In this document: positions 1-7,317 of the stretch, in pieces
How positions within the stretch are numbered: position 1 is the stretch's first letter
Layout of the letters: each line of letters starts with the position of its first letter
From: Aromatoleum toluclasticum ATCC 700605
GTDB taxonomy: Bacteria > Pseudomonadota > Gammaproteobacteria > Burkholderiales > Rhodocyclaceae
DNA length: 64,000 nucleotides
Direction: 5' to 3'
Assembly (NCBI RefSeq): GCF_000378245.1
Contig: NZ_KB899514.1
Span: forward strand, 1 to 64,000
Notes under the pieces: model-generated
What the model was told of the DNA's origin: nothing
The model's input: the letters and a program-made list of their open reading frames with translations, nothing else
The model's database searches: none
Translations under genes and position numbers: made by a program

Positions 1-1319
1 CAGGGCCATCGCACTTATCCGTCATGAGCCGGCGTAATCCCGAGCATCGCCATCCTGTATCCGTCATCCCAGGAGGCCAATTTGCGTTTCTTGCTGAGGC
101 TGATCTTGCCGAAGGAGGCCGTCGCGGTCTCTGCCTTGAGGAGATTGAGCACGATGCGTTTCAGACGCGAGAGGTTGTCGGCGGCGTGATCCTTGCGCAC
201 GGTGGCAGCGTCCTCGCGGAAATTCACGTCGAGCATCCAGTGCACGCGGTTCTCGATGCCCCAGTGCGCGCGCACGGCAGAAGCGAAGGCTTGCGCCGAG
301 AGCATGCGGGAGCTGATGTAGTAGCGGCGTTCCGGCGCCGATTCCTTGTCGCCGACCTTGCGCAGCGATTCAACCATGCCCAGCATGCGGCAGCCGGGCC
401 AGCGTGCGGTGTCCACGTCGCCCGCGTTGGGCGCGACCCAGAACCCTTGCCAGACGAAGCGGCCGTGGGATTGCTCGGTGCACTGGGCATATTGCCCGGC
501 CTGTTCCATTGCTTGACGCTGGGCGAGGCCGAAGCGCTCGTGCAGCAGGCTCTGCAGGCCCGGCTGGTTGCCTTTGACGGCCAGCAGGTAGTCGGCCTTC
601 TTCTCCAGAATCTTCGCGGCGATCTCGCTCTGGCAGCCCATCGCGTCGAGGCTGACCAGGTAGCCCTTGATCAGCAGGGCGTCGAGCAACTCGGGAATGG
701 CGCTGATCTCGTTGCTCTTGCCATCGACTTTCTGCTGCCCCAGCACGAGGCCGCATTCCGTGGCAAATGCGCTGACCATATGGATGGGTCCGTTCTGACC
801 GTCGCCCGAGCCGCGCACGGTCTTGCCATCGACGGCGAGCGTGCCGCTGCCCACCGCCGCCGGGACGATCCCGCCCACCCAGCGTCGGAAGGCGTCTTCG
901 AAGGTGCGTGGATCGAGAATGCGGAACACCCGGTTGAAGGTGTCGTGGGACGGGATGCCGCCCGCGAGTTTCAGAAAGCGCTTGAGCCAAGCCTCCTTGT
1001 GCTCGGCCCAAAACGCCATCTCTTCGAAGCTGTTCATGTCGCACAGCACTGCACAGACGGCGATCGCCAGGATCTCCTGCAGGTCATGGCGACACGCATA
1101 GCCCGCTCGGCGCGGATCTTCGATTTGGGCAAGGCAACTCATCAAAGGCATCGGCGCCGGCGCTTCCATTCGCATCGTCCAAAGGACGAGAGTAGACGCC
1201 TTTTGCGTGAGGTCCACAAGACGTCTGCGCAAGTGCTTGAGCGTGAACGACTTTCAATGGCGACGGATGCAATTTGGATTCACAGGGAGGGCCAATGACA
1301 ATTAAGTGCAATGGCCCTG
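1..1319 (-). mobile_element. Complete ISAs1-family insertion sequence
   Basis: The element is bounded by inverted repeats: CAGGGCCATCGCACTTA at 1-17, and its near-perfect complement at 1303-1319, with one mismatch in 17. Weaker matching continues to about 30 bp. It contains a single transposase gene on the - strand. It lies just beyond the last visible attC site of the integron and so interrupts or caps the distal cassette array. The left flank is outside the window, so the target duplication cannot be checked. Confidence 0.9.
15..1232 (-). CDS. ISAs1-family DDE transposase
   Basis: This is the transposase of the flanking IS. The N-terminal half has the H-repeat/ISAs1 helical region (PRRAGY, then IPSHDTFNRVFRILDP). 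The RNase H-like catalytic core shows LAVDGKTVRGS (first Asp), VSLDAMGCQ (second Asp) and the HWGIENRVHW / LDVNFREDA block with the catalytic Glu. The frame is intact to the stop close to the left terminal repeat, so the element may still be mobile. The reading frame opens at 1232; in-frame ATG codons at 1175 and 1169 are better start candidates because conserved sequence begins just after them. Confidence 0.9.
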   Translation of the reverse strand: MRRRLVDLTQKASTLVLWTMRMEAPAPMPLMSCLAQIEDPRRAGYACRHDLQEILAIAVCAVLCDMNSFEEMAFWAEHKEAWLKRFLKLAGGIPSHDTFNRVFRILDPRTFEDAFRRWVGGIVPAAVGSGTLAVDGKTVRGSGDGQNGPIHMVSAFATECGLVLGQQKVDGKSNEISAIPELLDALLIKGYLVSLDAMGCQSEIAAKILEKKADYLLAVKGNQPGLQSLLHERFGLAQRQAMEQAGQYAQCTEQSHGRFVWQGFWVAPNAGDVDTARWPGCRMLGMVESLRKVGDKESAPERRYYISSRMLSAQAFASAVRAHWGIENRVHWMLDVNFREDAATVRKDHAADNLSRLKRIVLNLLKAETATASFGKISLSKKRKLASWDDGYRMAMLGITPAHDG

Positions 1320-1378
1320 CCCACGATCCTAAGCATTACCCATCCAATATTTGCAACGTCTTGCATTTTTTTTGGATT
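1320..1378. other. Remnant between the IS and the last attC
   Basis: These 59 bases lie between the right end of the IS and the attC at 1379. They are AT-richer than the surroundings, with a T8 run, and hold no gene. They are probably the start of an eighth cassette cut by the IS, or the original distal flank of the array. Confidence 0.4.
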
Positions 1379-1450
1379 GTCTAACGTGGCGCTTCAGCGG
1401 ACGGCAAAATGCGCAGCATTTTGACGGTCCGCTGCAAGCACTGGTTATGC
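1379..1450 (-). repeat. attC site 7 (most distal)
   Basis: Bounded by GTCTAAC (1379-1385) and GTTATGC (1444-1450), matching the RYYYAAC / GTTRRRY core pair. An imperfect inverted repeat lies inside (GCGGACGG... / ...CCGTCCGC), with a central hairpin around AAAATGCGCAGCATTTT. It follows the 3' end of the ATPase cassette gene. Confidence 0.85.
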
Positions 1451-2716
1451 ATCTTCTTGGTCGCCAGGCTTTAGTTCAAACGGCCGGGCCGCTGCATATG
1501 CTTTGAAGACGCTGTCCGCAAACTGGTAGTAGCGTTCTCTCGTTTTTCTCAACACAGAACCATATTTGTCGCTTCCGAGGTGACCCACATATACAGATAC
1601 AGTGCCTGACTCTATGCCTAGTTCCTTACCTATCTCAGCATAGAGCCCTGTAGTATGGATTTCTTCCTCCGTTCGCTCTGCGAACTTCTTCAGGATCACC
1701 TCCCTCGTATACGAGTGGCCGATAGCGGTCTTGTACGTCGTCTCTTGTACCGGAGCAGACCCTTTTAATGCAATTTCGGACAGAGCTTCCTTCGCAAGCC
1801 CCTCAGAAATGCAGTCCGTGCCAGTTGCAATCGCACGCAATAACGAGTGCTTTCCAACAAGGTGGACGTAGAAGGGATGGCCACGAGCAATTTTTATGAT
1901 CCAACTACGAGCAGCTGGATCAAATACGTACTTATTGCCTAAAAGACTTTCGGCTCGATCAAAAATCTCGTTCAACTCGTCGTCGCGCATGGGCTTCACA
2001 TGAACCGACCCATCCGCCAACTGCCGCGCGACAGATTCGTGTTCGGTCACTAAATCCTGCACCGTCGTAGCCACGCCCACCAACGCGAACGTTACGCCTT
2101 CTGGTCCGAGCGTTTTGAGTAGCGATGCGAGGCCGGTGCGGTTCTTTATCCGATCGAACTCATCGATGATGATAAGAAGCCCGTGTTTTGCCACACCGGC
2201 CTTGACCACTGCCCTGCATGCGCTTGTAAAGACGGAAACGATGTCCGATTCCATCTCTTGGGCCCTTTCGGTAATGGCATCTGTCTTCTTTCCTCCAAGC
2301 TCTATAACCTTGACAGAGAACTTAGACCCGACTTCGCCAGAAACCTTTTTCTCGACCACTTTAAAGGGCACCCAGGGCGCCAATGCCTCCTCGTCAGAGA
2401 GAAGGCGAAGCATGAGAATTTCGATGTCTTTGATCGAGTCGTCACATGCCAAGTACACGGGTACGAAATCTAAGGTTTCAAATGGAGGCTGCTTAAGTCT
2501 CGCAATAAGGTCCGCATCGTTCGTTGCCAATTTTGCCAGTTGCCGAGCGAGAGAAGATTTTCCTACGCCCCGTTGCCCGTATAGAACAATTTGTGCGCCG
2601 TGAGATTGAAGCGCTGTTGAAAGTGCCGTTAGTTCATCGTCACGACCCGCAAATCGATCGATATCTTTCACCTCCTGCGCTGGAGTGAATACGTTGATCG
2701 GATTAATGTCAGTCAT
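1445..2716 (-). CDS. Integron cassette gene: P-loop ATPase with C-terminal helix-turn-helix
   Basis: A predicted cytoplasmic protein of 423 aa. The Walker A motif GQRGVGKSS is at residues 47-55 and Walker B LLIIIDEFD at 178-186. These place it among AAA_16 / STAND-like ATPases. The C-terminal ~90 residues (EEIHTTGLYAEIGKELGIESGTVSVYV) look like a winged helix-turn-helix. The ATG at 2716 is chosen because GGAGGGG lies just upstream; a start at 2728 is also in frame. The stop lies in the attC core. Function is unknown. Such ATPases are frequent in anti-phage and stress systems, and the cassette next to it (HEPN-like) would be a natural partner, but that is inference. Confidence 0.8.
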   Translation of the reverse strand: MTDINPINVFTPAQEVKDIDRFAGRDDELTALSTALQSHGAQIVLYGQRGVGKSSLARQLAKLATNDADLIARLKQPPFETLDFVPVYLACDDSIKDIEILMLRLLSDEEALAPWVPFKVVEKKVSGEVGSKFSVKVIELGGKKTDAITERAQEMESDIVSVFTSACRAVVKAGVAKHGLLIIIDEFDRIKNRTGLASLLKTLGPEGVTFALVGVATTVQDLVTEHESVARQLADGSVHVKPMRDDELNEIFDRAESLLGNKYVFDPAARSWIIKIARGHPFYVHLVGKHSLLRAIATGTDCISEGLAKEALSEIALKGSAPVQETTYKTAIGHSYTREVILKKFAERTEEEIHTTGLYAEIGKELGIESGTVSVYVGHLGSDKYGSVLRKTRERYYQFADSVFKAYAAARPFELKPGDQEDA

Positions 2717-2743
2717 GAGCCCCTCCAAAAATGATTTTTCGCT

Positions 2744-2810
2744 GCATAACGTTTGAATTCACCGGCCTGCGCGGCTTTTCGCGCAGGTCCGCTCGACTGA
2801 AAGGCTAGGC
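2744..2810 (-). repeat. attC site 6
   Basis: Begins with GCATAAC at 2744. Its other end is GCTAGGC (2804-2810), where GTTAGGC would be expected, so the recombining GTT triplet is degenerate. The interior is a clear hairpin: CCTGCGCG, short loop, CGCGCAGG. Confidence 0.8.
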
Positions 2811-3350
2811 GGCTGCACGGCGCACCTCGAACTGTCTGTCTATCCGATTGCGCAGCCGAGCAAGCTCCTCCTTGTATGTGCCCTCCGCCTGTTCAAAAGA
2901 AAGCTCACGGAAGCTAAGCTCGAGCACGAAGGACTTTTGCATACGGGACGATATCTTCTTCCGGTAACGCTCAAACCTATCAAGCGCGAAGTAGTCGTAG
3001 ATTGGATCACTACGTCCCAGTACCTTCGGCGCAGATATGCCCTCTACGAGTTCGTGAACTTTATGGCCGATCTTGTTGCGGACATCAATGATTTGTTGAA
3101 GGTCAATGCTCTCCTTCTCGGTAATGACATCTTCCTGTACCAAGATAGCGAGCGCCTTTTCCATTGGCCTTTTGGCATTGAGCGGCAGGCGACCGCCCCG
3201 TCCGCCGGTAGCGGAGGCCAGCCTGTCGGTCGCTCGAATTGAACCGATAACGAATGTTCGAAGAGACTCCACCTGATGCAACAGCAATACCATTTGGAGC
3301 GCGCGGTACTTCAATATGTTCTTTTCGAGAGCCGGCAGTGCGGGGCGCAT
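2805..3350 (-). CDS. Integron cassette gene: HEPN-like protein
   Basis: A 181 aa soluble, mostly helical protein. Residues 91-96 read RNKIGH inside the helix IIDVRNKIGHKVHEL. This fits the Rx4-6H motif of HEPN domains, with the usual polar residue after the Arg. HEPN proteins are commonly RNases in toxin-antitoxin and abortive-infection systems. The C-terminal half is charged and possibly coiled (SFEQAEGTYKEELARLRNRIDRQFEVRR). The stop codon lies inside the attC site. The assignment rests on one motif plus helical character; no full-domain match can be claimed. Confidence 0.65.
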   Translation of the reverse strand: MRPALPALEKNILKYRALQMVLLLHQVESLRTFVIGSIRATDRLASATGGRGGRLPLNAKRPMEKALAILVQEDVITEKESIDLQQIIDVRNKIGHKVHELVEGISAPKVLGRSDPIYDYFALDRFERYRKKISSRMQKSFVLELSFRELSFEQAEGTYKEELARLRNRIDRQFEVRRAAA

Positions 3351-3360
3351 ATTTCTAGCC

Positions 3361-3474
3361 GCCTAACGTCGGAGTTGACCGGCACGCAGCGGCATTGCGC
3401 CGCGAGGCGTACGCTCACCAGCACGCCTCGCGGCGCAATGCCGCTGCGTGTCCGTGTCGAACGACCTGTTAGCC
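3361..3474 (-). repeat. attC site 5, with an unusually long perfect stem
   Basis: Bounded by GCCTAAC (3361-3367) and GTTAGCC (3468-3474), total 114 bp. The interior has a perfect 28-bp inverted repeat (3383-3410 and 3423-3450) around a 12-base loop. It follows the gene for the 203 aa unknown protein. Confidence 0.9.
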
Positions 3475-3475
3475 T

Positions 3476-4087
3476 TCATCGGCGCCTCGGTAGACGCAGT
3501 GGGTTTTCAACCCGCCAGTCACCGTGATACGGAAAGTGCTCCAAGTGGAACCTGATGGTTTCAAGAGCGAACTTGCGGAATATCCTGTCGTTCCACAGGG
3601 CGGTGATCTTCTTCTTCGGCTCACGGCGAACTTGCCTGGTGCGGTCATAGACCCATCCCTGGTAAGGATCCAATTTCGGACGATCGCGCCCCTCCCAGTG
3701 TCCGTGGGGCACCGCTGGGTACGGATCAGCATCAAGGGGCCGGAACTCCCATTTCGCTAAGCCGGTATGCGGCCCAGGATAAAGGTAAAGGAAGTCAGGC
3801 TCGTCATCGAAGTCGCCGCCATTCCCGCCACCAGGGCGCAGCGTGGTCCGACCTTGTTCATTTGACCCGGAGGTGATCTCACCTTCCTCCCAGTCGTCTT
3901 CCATAGGCCACTCGCTCAAAGCGAGTATGCGTTCGGCCGAAGTCCGTGTGGGATTCTTCGGAGCGCACATGGCACAAAGCGCTAACAGCCTGTCCATGGT
4001 CTCTGTCCAGCTCGCCAAACCGGCGAACTGCGAGAGCCTGATGATTTCGAGCAGATCAGCAGCCGCTCGATACGAGAGGTGTTCCAT
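3476..4087 (-). CDS. Integron cassette gene: unknown protein, 203 aa
   Basis: I do not recognise the family. The N-terminal ~50 residues look helical (MEHLSYRAAADLLEIIRLSQF). A low-complexity acidic, Gly-rich linker follows (about residues 62-95, with DDWEEGE and GGGNGGDFDDE). The Trp/Tyr/Pro-rich C-terminal region contains LDPYQGWVYDRTRQ and ends in an Arg-rich tail. No signal peptide or membrane segment is seen. The stop is two bases from the attC core, typical of compact cassettes. Confidence 0.7.
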   Translation of the reverse strand: MEHLSYRAAADLLEIIRLSQFAGLASWTETMDRLLALCAMCAPKNPTRTSAERILALSEWPMEDDWEEGEITSGSNEQGRTTLRPGGGNGGDFDDEPDFLYLYPGPHTGLAKWEFRPLDADPYPAVPHGHWEGRDRPKLDPYQGWVYDRTRQVRREPKKKITALWNDRIFRKFALETIRFHLEHFPYHGDWRVENPLRLPRRR

Positions 4088-4090
4088 GAA

Positions 4091-4177
4091 GGCTAACGTA
4101 GAGCTAACCGGCGCTGCGCGGCTTTATCGCGCAGCGTCCAGCGACCGAAGGGAGCGAGGTTGAGCGTAGTGTTAGGG
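4091..4177 (-). repeat. attC site 4
   Basis: Bounded by GGCTAAC (4091-4097) and GTTAGGG (4171-4177), 87 bp. The interior hairpin is GCTGCGCG / CGCGCAGC around a CTTTAT-type loop. The stop codon of the YdjM-like gene (TAA) lies inside the GTTAGGG core. Confidence 0.88.
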
Positions 4178-4708
4178 AACAGTGGGGGCATTGGTTGCCG
4201 TTACTGTGATTTTGTGATGGCGTGCCTTACGCCAGAGATAAATAGCCCAAACAACCACGGCAATTTCGATTGCAAATGACCAATGCAGCAGGAAGTTTAG
4301 CCACCACGGTTTATAGAGGGCTGGAACGGTAAAGAAGGCGAATGGCTCGCTGCCCCAAGGCGCAAACCACCAAATGTCACCAACGATGGTGTCCAGAATC
4401 ATATGGACAAACCCATTCAACGAGAATATTGAAGCGCACGCTGCGTAATTCTTTTTTGATGCGGTGAAAAGCCAAGCTGAGGACGCAGTCAGTAGTACGA
4501 GCCAGACAACCGGGTAGTGTGTGAAGTAAGTGTGGTGATGGTGTTGCCGGTGGTCAACGAGGTGGAAATAGAACATGTCTAAGTCGGGAGCCACGGCGCC
4601 GATTACACCGGCCAAAATAAACGCCTTCGCCGACACCTCCGTTGGTTCCGCATAGCGAATTAATAGCCTTGAAATTATGTAGCCGGCAGGCAAGTGGCCG
4701 ATGAGCAT
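4172..4708 (-). CDS. Integron cassette gene: YdjM-like membrane-bound metal-dependent hydrolase
   Basis: A 178 aa inner-membrane protein with about four or five hydrophobic segments. The signature region GAVAPDLDMFYFHLVDH followed by an HHHHTYFTHYP histidine cluster matches the DUF457 / YdjM family of membrane-bound metal-dependent hydrolases. In E. coli the family is known for SOS-linked YdjM; the substrate is unknown. The ATG at 4708 lies six bases from the attC core, and nothing upstream in frame is coding. Lower GC than the chromosome. Confidence 0.8.
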   Translation of the reverse strand: MLIGHLPAGYIISRLLIRYAEPTEVSAKAFILAGVIGAVAPDLDMFYFHLVDHRQHHHHTYFTHYPVVWLVLLTASSAWLFTASKKNYAACASIFSLNGFVHMILDTIVGDIWWFAPWGSEPFAFFTVPALYKPWWLNFLLHWSFAIEIAVVVWAIYLWRKARHHKITVTATNAPTVP

Positions 4709-4713
4709 GCGTG

Positions 4714-4782
4714 CCCTAACGTGGAGGTCAGGGGCGCTGCGCGGCTTTATCGCGCAGCGTCCCCTGCACCGAAGTGTTAGAG
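4714..4782 (-). repeat. attC site 3
   Basis: Bounded by CCCTAAC (4714-4720) and GTTAGAG (4776-4782), 69 bp. A strong hairpin runs AGGGGCGCTGCGCG, loop, CGCGCAGCGTCCCCT. The reading frame of the upstream putAbiC gene runs into this site. Confidence 0.9.
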
Positions 4783-5675
4783 GTCTTGGCAACCTTTCGC
4801 AGAAGCACCAGCGTCCAAGACCGGAATGCAAAGCGTGAGGCGCGAACTTCTGTGTCTCCGGTATTTTCGTACTCGAAGTCAATGTACGGAAACTGTTCTT
4901 TGACGCTGAACTTTCTGTCGAAGGTAAAGAACAGTTCGGGAATGTTCTTGATCGGCTTGTACTTTTCGAGGATGCCTGTTCGCTCCCACTCTTGGCCAAG
5001 TTGGCAGATCACATTAAGTGCGAGAAGGCCTTGCTCGTAGTTTGAAAGCTTAGATCGAAGTACTTTCGCTAGTGCGATCTTTTCCGTGCTCGTAAGGTCA
5101 GCGTTGTCGATGAACGAGTAGGCCGAGTAAAGGTTGCGAAAGTAGTGGGACAGGCGATTTTGATGCCCAGCGAAGACTCTCTTTGGATTTTTGTTTTCTT
5201 GCCGCTCACGATGAACTGCATCATGCACTTTCTTAATCAGAGCTTGATCGTAGTTTTTGAGGACATGCAGAGCGAGTAATTGCGGACCAAAGAACGTGTA
5301 TGTGTAAGCGATGTCAATTCGGTTTGAAACGCTCCAGATTGTGTCGCCTGGGACTGCCTCCCTTGTCAATTTGTAGATTGCGTAGAACTCGCTCAATACA
5401 AGGACAAAAGTATCACGGCCAGAAAAGCTATTAATTCGCATTGAAGTAACGATCTCCTCATGCGTGCGCAGCATCTCGGCAAAGACTTGGTAGGTTTTTG
5501 AACGGTAGTCAGTGCGGCGAGATGCGCGCCAAGTGAGGAGAACAACAAACAGTGTCAATACACCGACGACCGTTCCCCAGAAGCCACCCACATAATCGCC
5601 AAGCAGTCCGTAGTACTCCATTGCGTCTTTCGCTGGCGGGGTGGATGCGTCGGGAATGATCTGATTCCAATGCAT
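4728..5675 (-). CDS. Integron cassette gene: putAbiC-type abortive infection protein
   Basis: A 315 aa protein. One clear N-terminal transmembrane segment (about residues 25-50, GGFWGTVVGVLTLFVVLLTW) is followed by a cytosolic helical domain. The stretch YFRNLYSAYSFIDNADL...KVLRSKLSNYEQGLLALNVICQLG is characteristic of the putative phage abortive infection family (putAbiC). These membrane-anchored proteins are thought to stop phage growth in the infected cell; the mechanism is not established. The last ~18 residues (from about SNTSVQGTLRD) are encoded by the attC itself, because the stop at 4728 lies inside it. The gene is visibly AT-richer than the chromosome, as expected for a captured cassette. 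Confidence 0.8.
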   Translation of the reverse strand: MHWNQIIPDASTPPAKDAMEYYGLLGDYVGGFWGTVVGVLTLFVVLLTWRASRRTDYRSKTYQVFAEMLRTHEEIVTSMRINSFSGRDTFVLVLSEFYAIYKLTREAVPGDTIWSVSNRIDIAYTYTFFGPQLLALHVLKNYDQALIKKVHDAVHRERQENKNPKRVFAGHQNRLSHYFRNLYSAYSFIDNADLTSTEKIALAKVLRSKLSNYEQGLLALNVICQLGQEWERTGILEKYKPIKNIPELFFTFDRKFSVKEQFPYIDFEYENTGDTEVRASRFAFRSWTLVLLRKVAKTSNTSVQGTLRDKAAQRP

Positions 5676-5684
5676 GGGTAAGAC

Positions 5685-5751
5685 CTCTAACGTTCGAGTT
5701 CAGGGGCGCGCCGCCGATAGGCGGAGCGTCCCCTGCAACGAAGGGTTAGCC
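5685..5751 (-). repeat. attC site 2
   Basis: Bounded by CTCTAAC (5685-5691) and GTTAGCC (5745-5751), 67 bp. The inner inverted repeat is CAGGGGCGC... / ...GCGTCCCCTG, with a small hairpin around GCCGATAGGC. Confidence 0.9.
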
Positions 5752-6708
5752 ACCACGGCCACTCCTTCCATCGAGAATTTCTCCCGGTTTGAATCGCTCG
5801 CAGTAAACCTCGATTCCAAGCTTCATTAGAAGTGCGGTTGCGGGCACCGCCACGGCTTTAGCCGCGAAGCCGATGTCTATAAGAGCAGCCGTAATGGCCA
5901 TTGCATAGTACTTCTTGCTTAGGACGTGTGCCATCCCGTTCGTGTACCACGCTTTGTATATTTCGCTCTGCGGGTCGCACAACGCTTTCCAAATGACTAG
6001 TTTCAACGATGCAAAGAAACTGCGACCATGTTCAACCGTCTTTTCTATAGCGGCTGGCGACGGAAGGAAGCGAACTTCCTTCATCGTAAGTTGCTTGCGG
6101 GCTGCGCGATCTACGCGATAGACGACCTCGATGACTTCTCTTGGAATCGCAGATGCAATTTGTGCATAGAGTTCATCGTCGGATTTTGTCTTTACAGCTT
6201 CAATTGCGGCGGCATCGATTTCGTCAGCGTTCAATGACTCGTGTGCAAGATCGCGTACAGAGGACATATAGCTTTCGAGTTGATACCTGGCCGCAACGCT
6301 TTCTATGAAGTGACGACGACGATCAGCATCCTTGATCGCTTTGCCTTCGAGAACCTTGGTAATTAGAGGTTCTGCTTCAGAGACCTTTTGTTGCCGCAGA
6401 AGACATACGACAAGTAACGCAGTTGCTTCCAAGTGTACGCGAGTACTTTCCGCTGTCTTCGCCCGCACACCGCGAAACCCAAGCTCTGCTGTATTTAGCT
6501 CCCCAGCGTTTAAGGCTGCTTCAAACAGCCAGTTTTTCGAGCGCATGAGGCGTGTTTCGTGGCCTGTCGAACGAAGCAGAGATTGGATATCGGCGGCAAA
6601 AACCTTCGCACGTCTGTAGTCCGCAGCGTAAACGGCTGCCCTCAACGCCGGCTCCAGAACAGCTAGCCGATCTTTCTGTACTTGCGTCAGTAGTGGTGGC
6701 GTTGGCAT
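5746..6708 (-). CDS. Integron cassette gene: unknown helical repeat protein, 320 aa
   Basis: I cannot name a family. Residues ~20-170 are alanine-rich paired helices resembling TPR-like repeats (ALRAAVYAADYRRAKVFAADIQ, AALNAGELNTAELGFRGVRA, LLRQQKVSEAEPLITKVLEG). Near the C-terminus a hydrophobic stretch (YYAMAITAALIDIGFAAKAVAVPATALLMKL) could be one membrane hairpin. A TPR sensor joined to a small hydrophobic tail is a common shape among defence effectors, but nothing here proves such a role. The stop lies in the attC core. Confidence 0.7.
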   Translation of the reverse strand: MPTPPLLTQVQKDRLAVLEPALRAAVYAADYRRAKVFAADIQSLLRSTGHETRLMRSKNWLFEAALNAGELNTAELGFRGVRAKTAESTRVHLEATALLVVCLLRQQKVSEAEPLITKVLEGKAIKDADRRRHFIESVAARYQLESYMSSVRDLAHESLNADEIDAAAIEAVKTKSDDELYAQIASAIPREVIEVVYRVDRAARKQLTMKEVRFLPSPAAIEKTVEHGRSFFASLKLVIWKALCDPQSEIYKAWYTNGMAHVLSKKYYAMAITAALIDIGFAAKAVAVPATALLMKLGIEVYCERFKPGEILDGRSGRGG

Positions 6709-6718
6709 CGGTAGTGGT

Positions 6719-6785
6719 GGCTAACGTCGAAATTGAGCGGCCTGCGCGGATTTTCGCGCAGGTCCGCTCGAATGTAGGGTTGGGC
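6719..6785 (-). repeat. attC site 1 (proximal)
   Basis: Bounded by GGCTAAC (6719-6725) and GTTGGGC (6779-6785), 67 bp. The hairpin CCTGCGCG, GATTTT loop, CGCGCAGG is nearly identical to that of attC 6, suggesting the two cassettes came from related sources. Confidence 0.9.
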
Positions 6786-6788
6786 GTC

Positions 6789-7184
6789 TCATAGGTCTCG
6801 GTCTTGTGTGACGTGCCATGCAAAACAGGTGGCTAGTTTGCCAGGGATGCCCTTTGCGTTCCGACGAACCCACTTGGCAATTTCTCGGCCCTCGTACTTC
6901 GTTGCGGCCCCGCCCCACGTTGCCACGTAGGCAGTTTTCGTTGGGTCACCGGGGTAGAAGAGAAACGTTTCATCGGAAACGTGCGTATCAACGTAGACAA
7001 TGAACCAACCGCGATATCGGTACGACTGAAGCACCGCAACCGACGCGATGTTGAGTTGTTTTGCGATGACCGGCGCCAACTCAACTTTGCGTTCCTCGGT
7101 TAGCGCTCGATCAACATCGGAACATGGCGCAGCGGATGCGCAGGCGGAGGCCACTACAAGAAGGAAGAAGGCGAGGCGGTTCAC
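6789..7184 (-). CDS. Integron cassette gene: small secreted protein (first cassette)
   Basis: About 131 aa. A GTG at 7184 begins a classic signal peptide (VNRLAFFLLVVASACASAA), so this start is preferred over an upstream in-frame TTG inside the core site at 7196. The mature part has two cysteines (one just after the cleavage site, one near the C-terminus in ATCFAW) that could form a disulfide. Several aromatic strands are visible (YRYRGWFIVYVD, ETFLFYPG). No family is recognised. As the cassette nearest attI it should be the most strongly expressed if a promoter faces the array. Confidence 0.65.
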   Translation of the reverse strand: MNRLAFFLLVVASACASAAPCSDVDRALTEERKVELAPVIAKQLNIASVAVLQSYRYRGWFIVYVDTHVSDETFLFYPGDPTKTAYVATWGGAATKYEGREIAKWVRRNAKGIPGKLATCFAWHVTQDRDL

Positions 7185-7190
7185 TGAGAC

Positions 7191-7250
7191 GCCCAACGTG
7201 TTGTAGACAGCAAAGTTGCTGCATAAGTAAGTTACGCGCTGTATAAATTG
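7191..7250. other. attI region, cassette insertion junction
   Basis: The core GTTGGGC (complement of 7191-7197) marks the recombination point between the integrase-proximal attI and the first cassette. The attI arm extends toward intI (about 7198-7250). A complementary-strand TATACA within 7235-7245 could be part of the cassette promoter Pc, but I see no convincing -35, so Pc is not called. The right boundary is approximate. Confidence 0.7.
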
Positions 7251-7275
7251 GCGCGCACGTCACCGGTAGATGCCA

Positions 7276-7303
7276 TTGTAATCGCACTCTTATTGGCTAT
7301 ACT
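7276..7303 (+). promoter_or_regulatory. Promoter of intI
   Basis: A -35-like TTGTAA (7276-7281) and a -10-like TATACT (7298-7303) are separated by 16 bases. They lie immediately before the intI start codon at 7310, so the message would have an extremely short leader or use a slightly later start. Confidence 0.6.
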
Positions 7304-7317
7304 GTACTTATGAACAG
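7302..7317. promoter_or_regulatory. LexA (SOS) box over the intI start
   Basis: CTGTACTTATGAACAG fits the CTGT-N8-ACAG LexA consensus exactly. It overlaps the -10 element and contains the ATG of intI. LexA control of integron integrases is established for class 1 and Vibrio integrons; its placement here predicts that integrase transcription is released by DNA damage. Confidence 0.8.

Noticed and set aside
24-1298. A 424-residue open frame on the + strand across the IS
   Set aside because: It is the antisense shadow of the transposase; the - strand product has the ISAs1 catalytic motifs and this frame has none.
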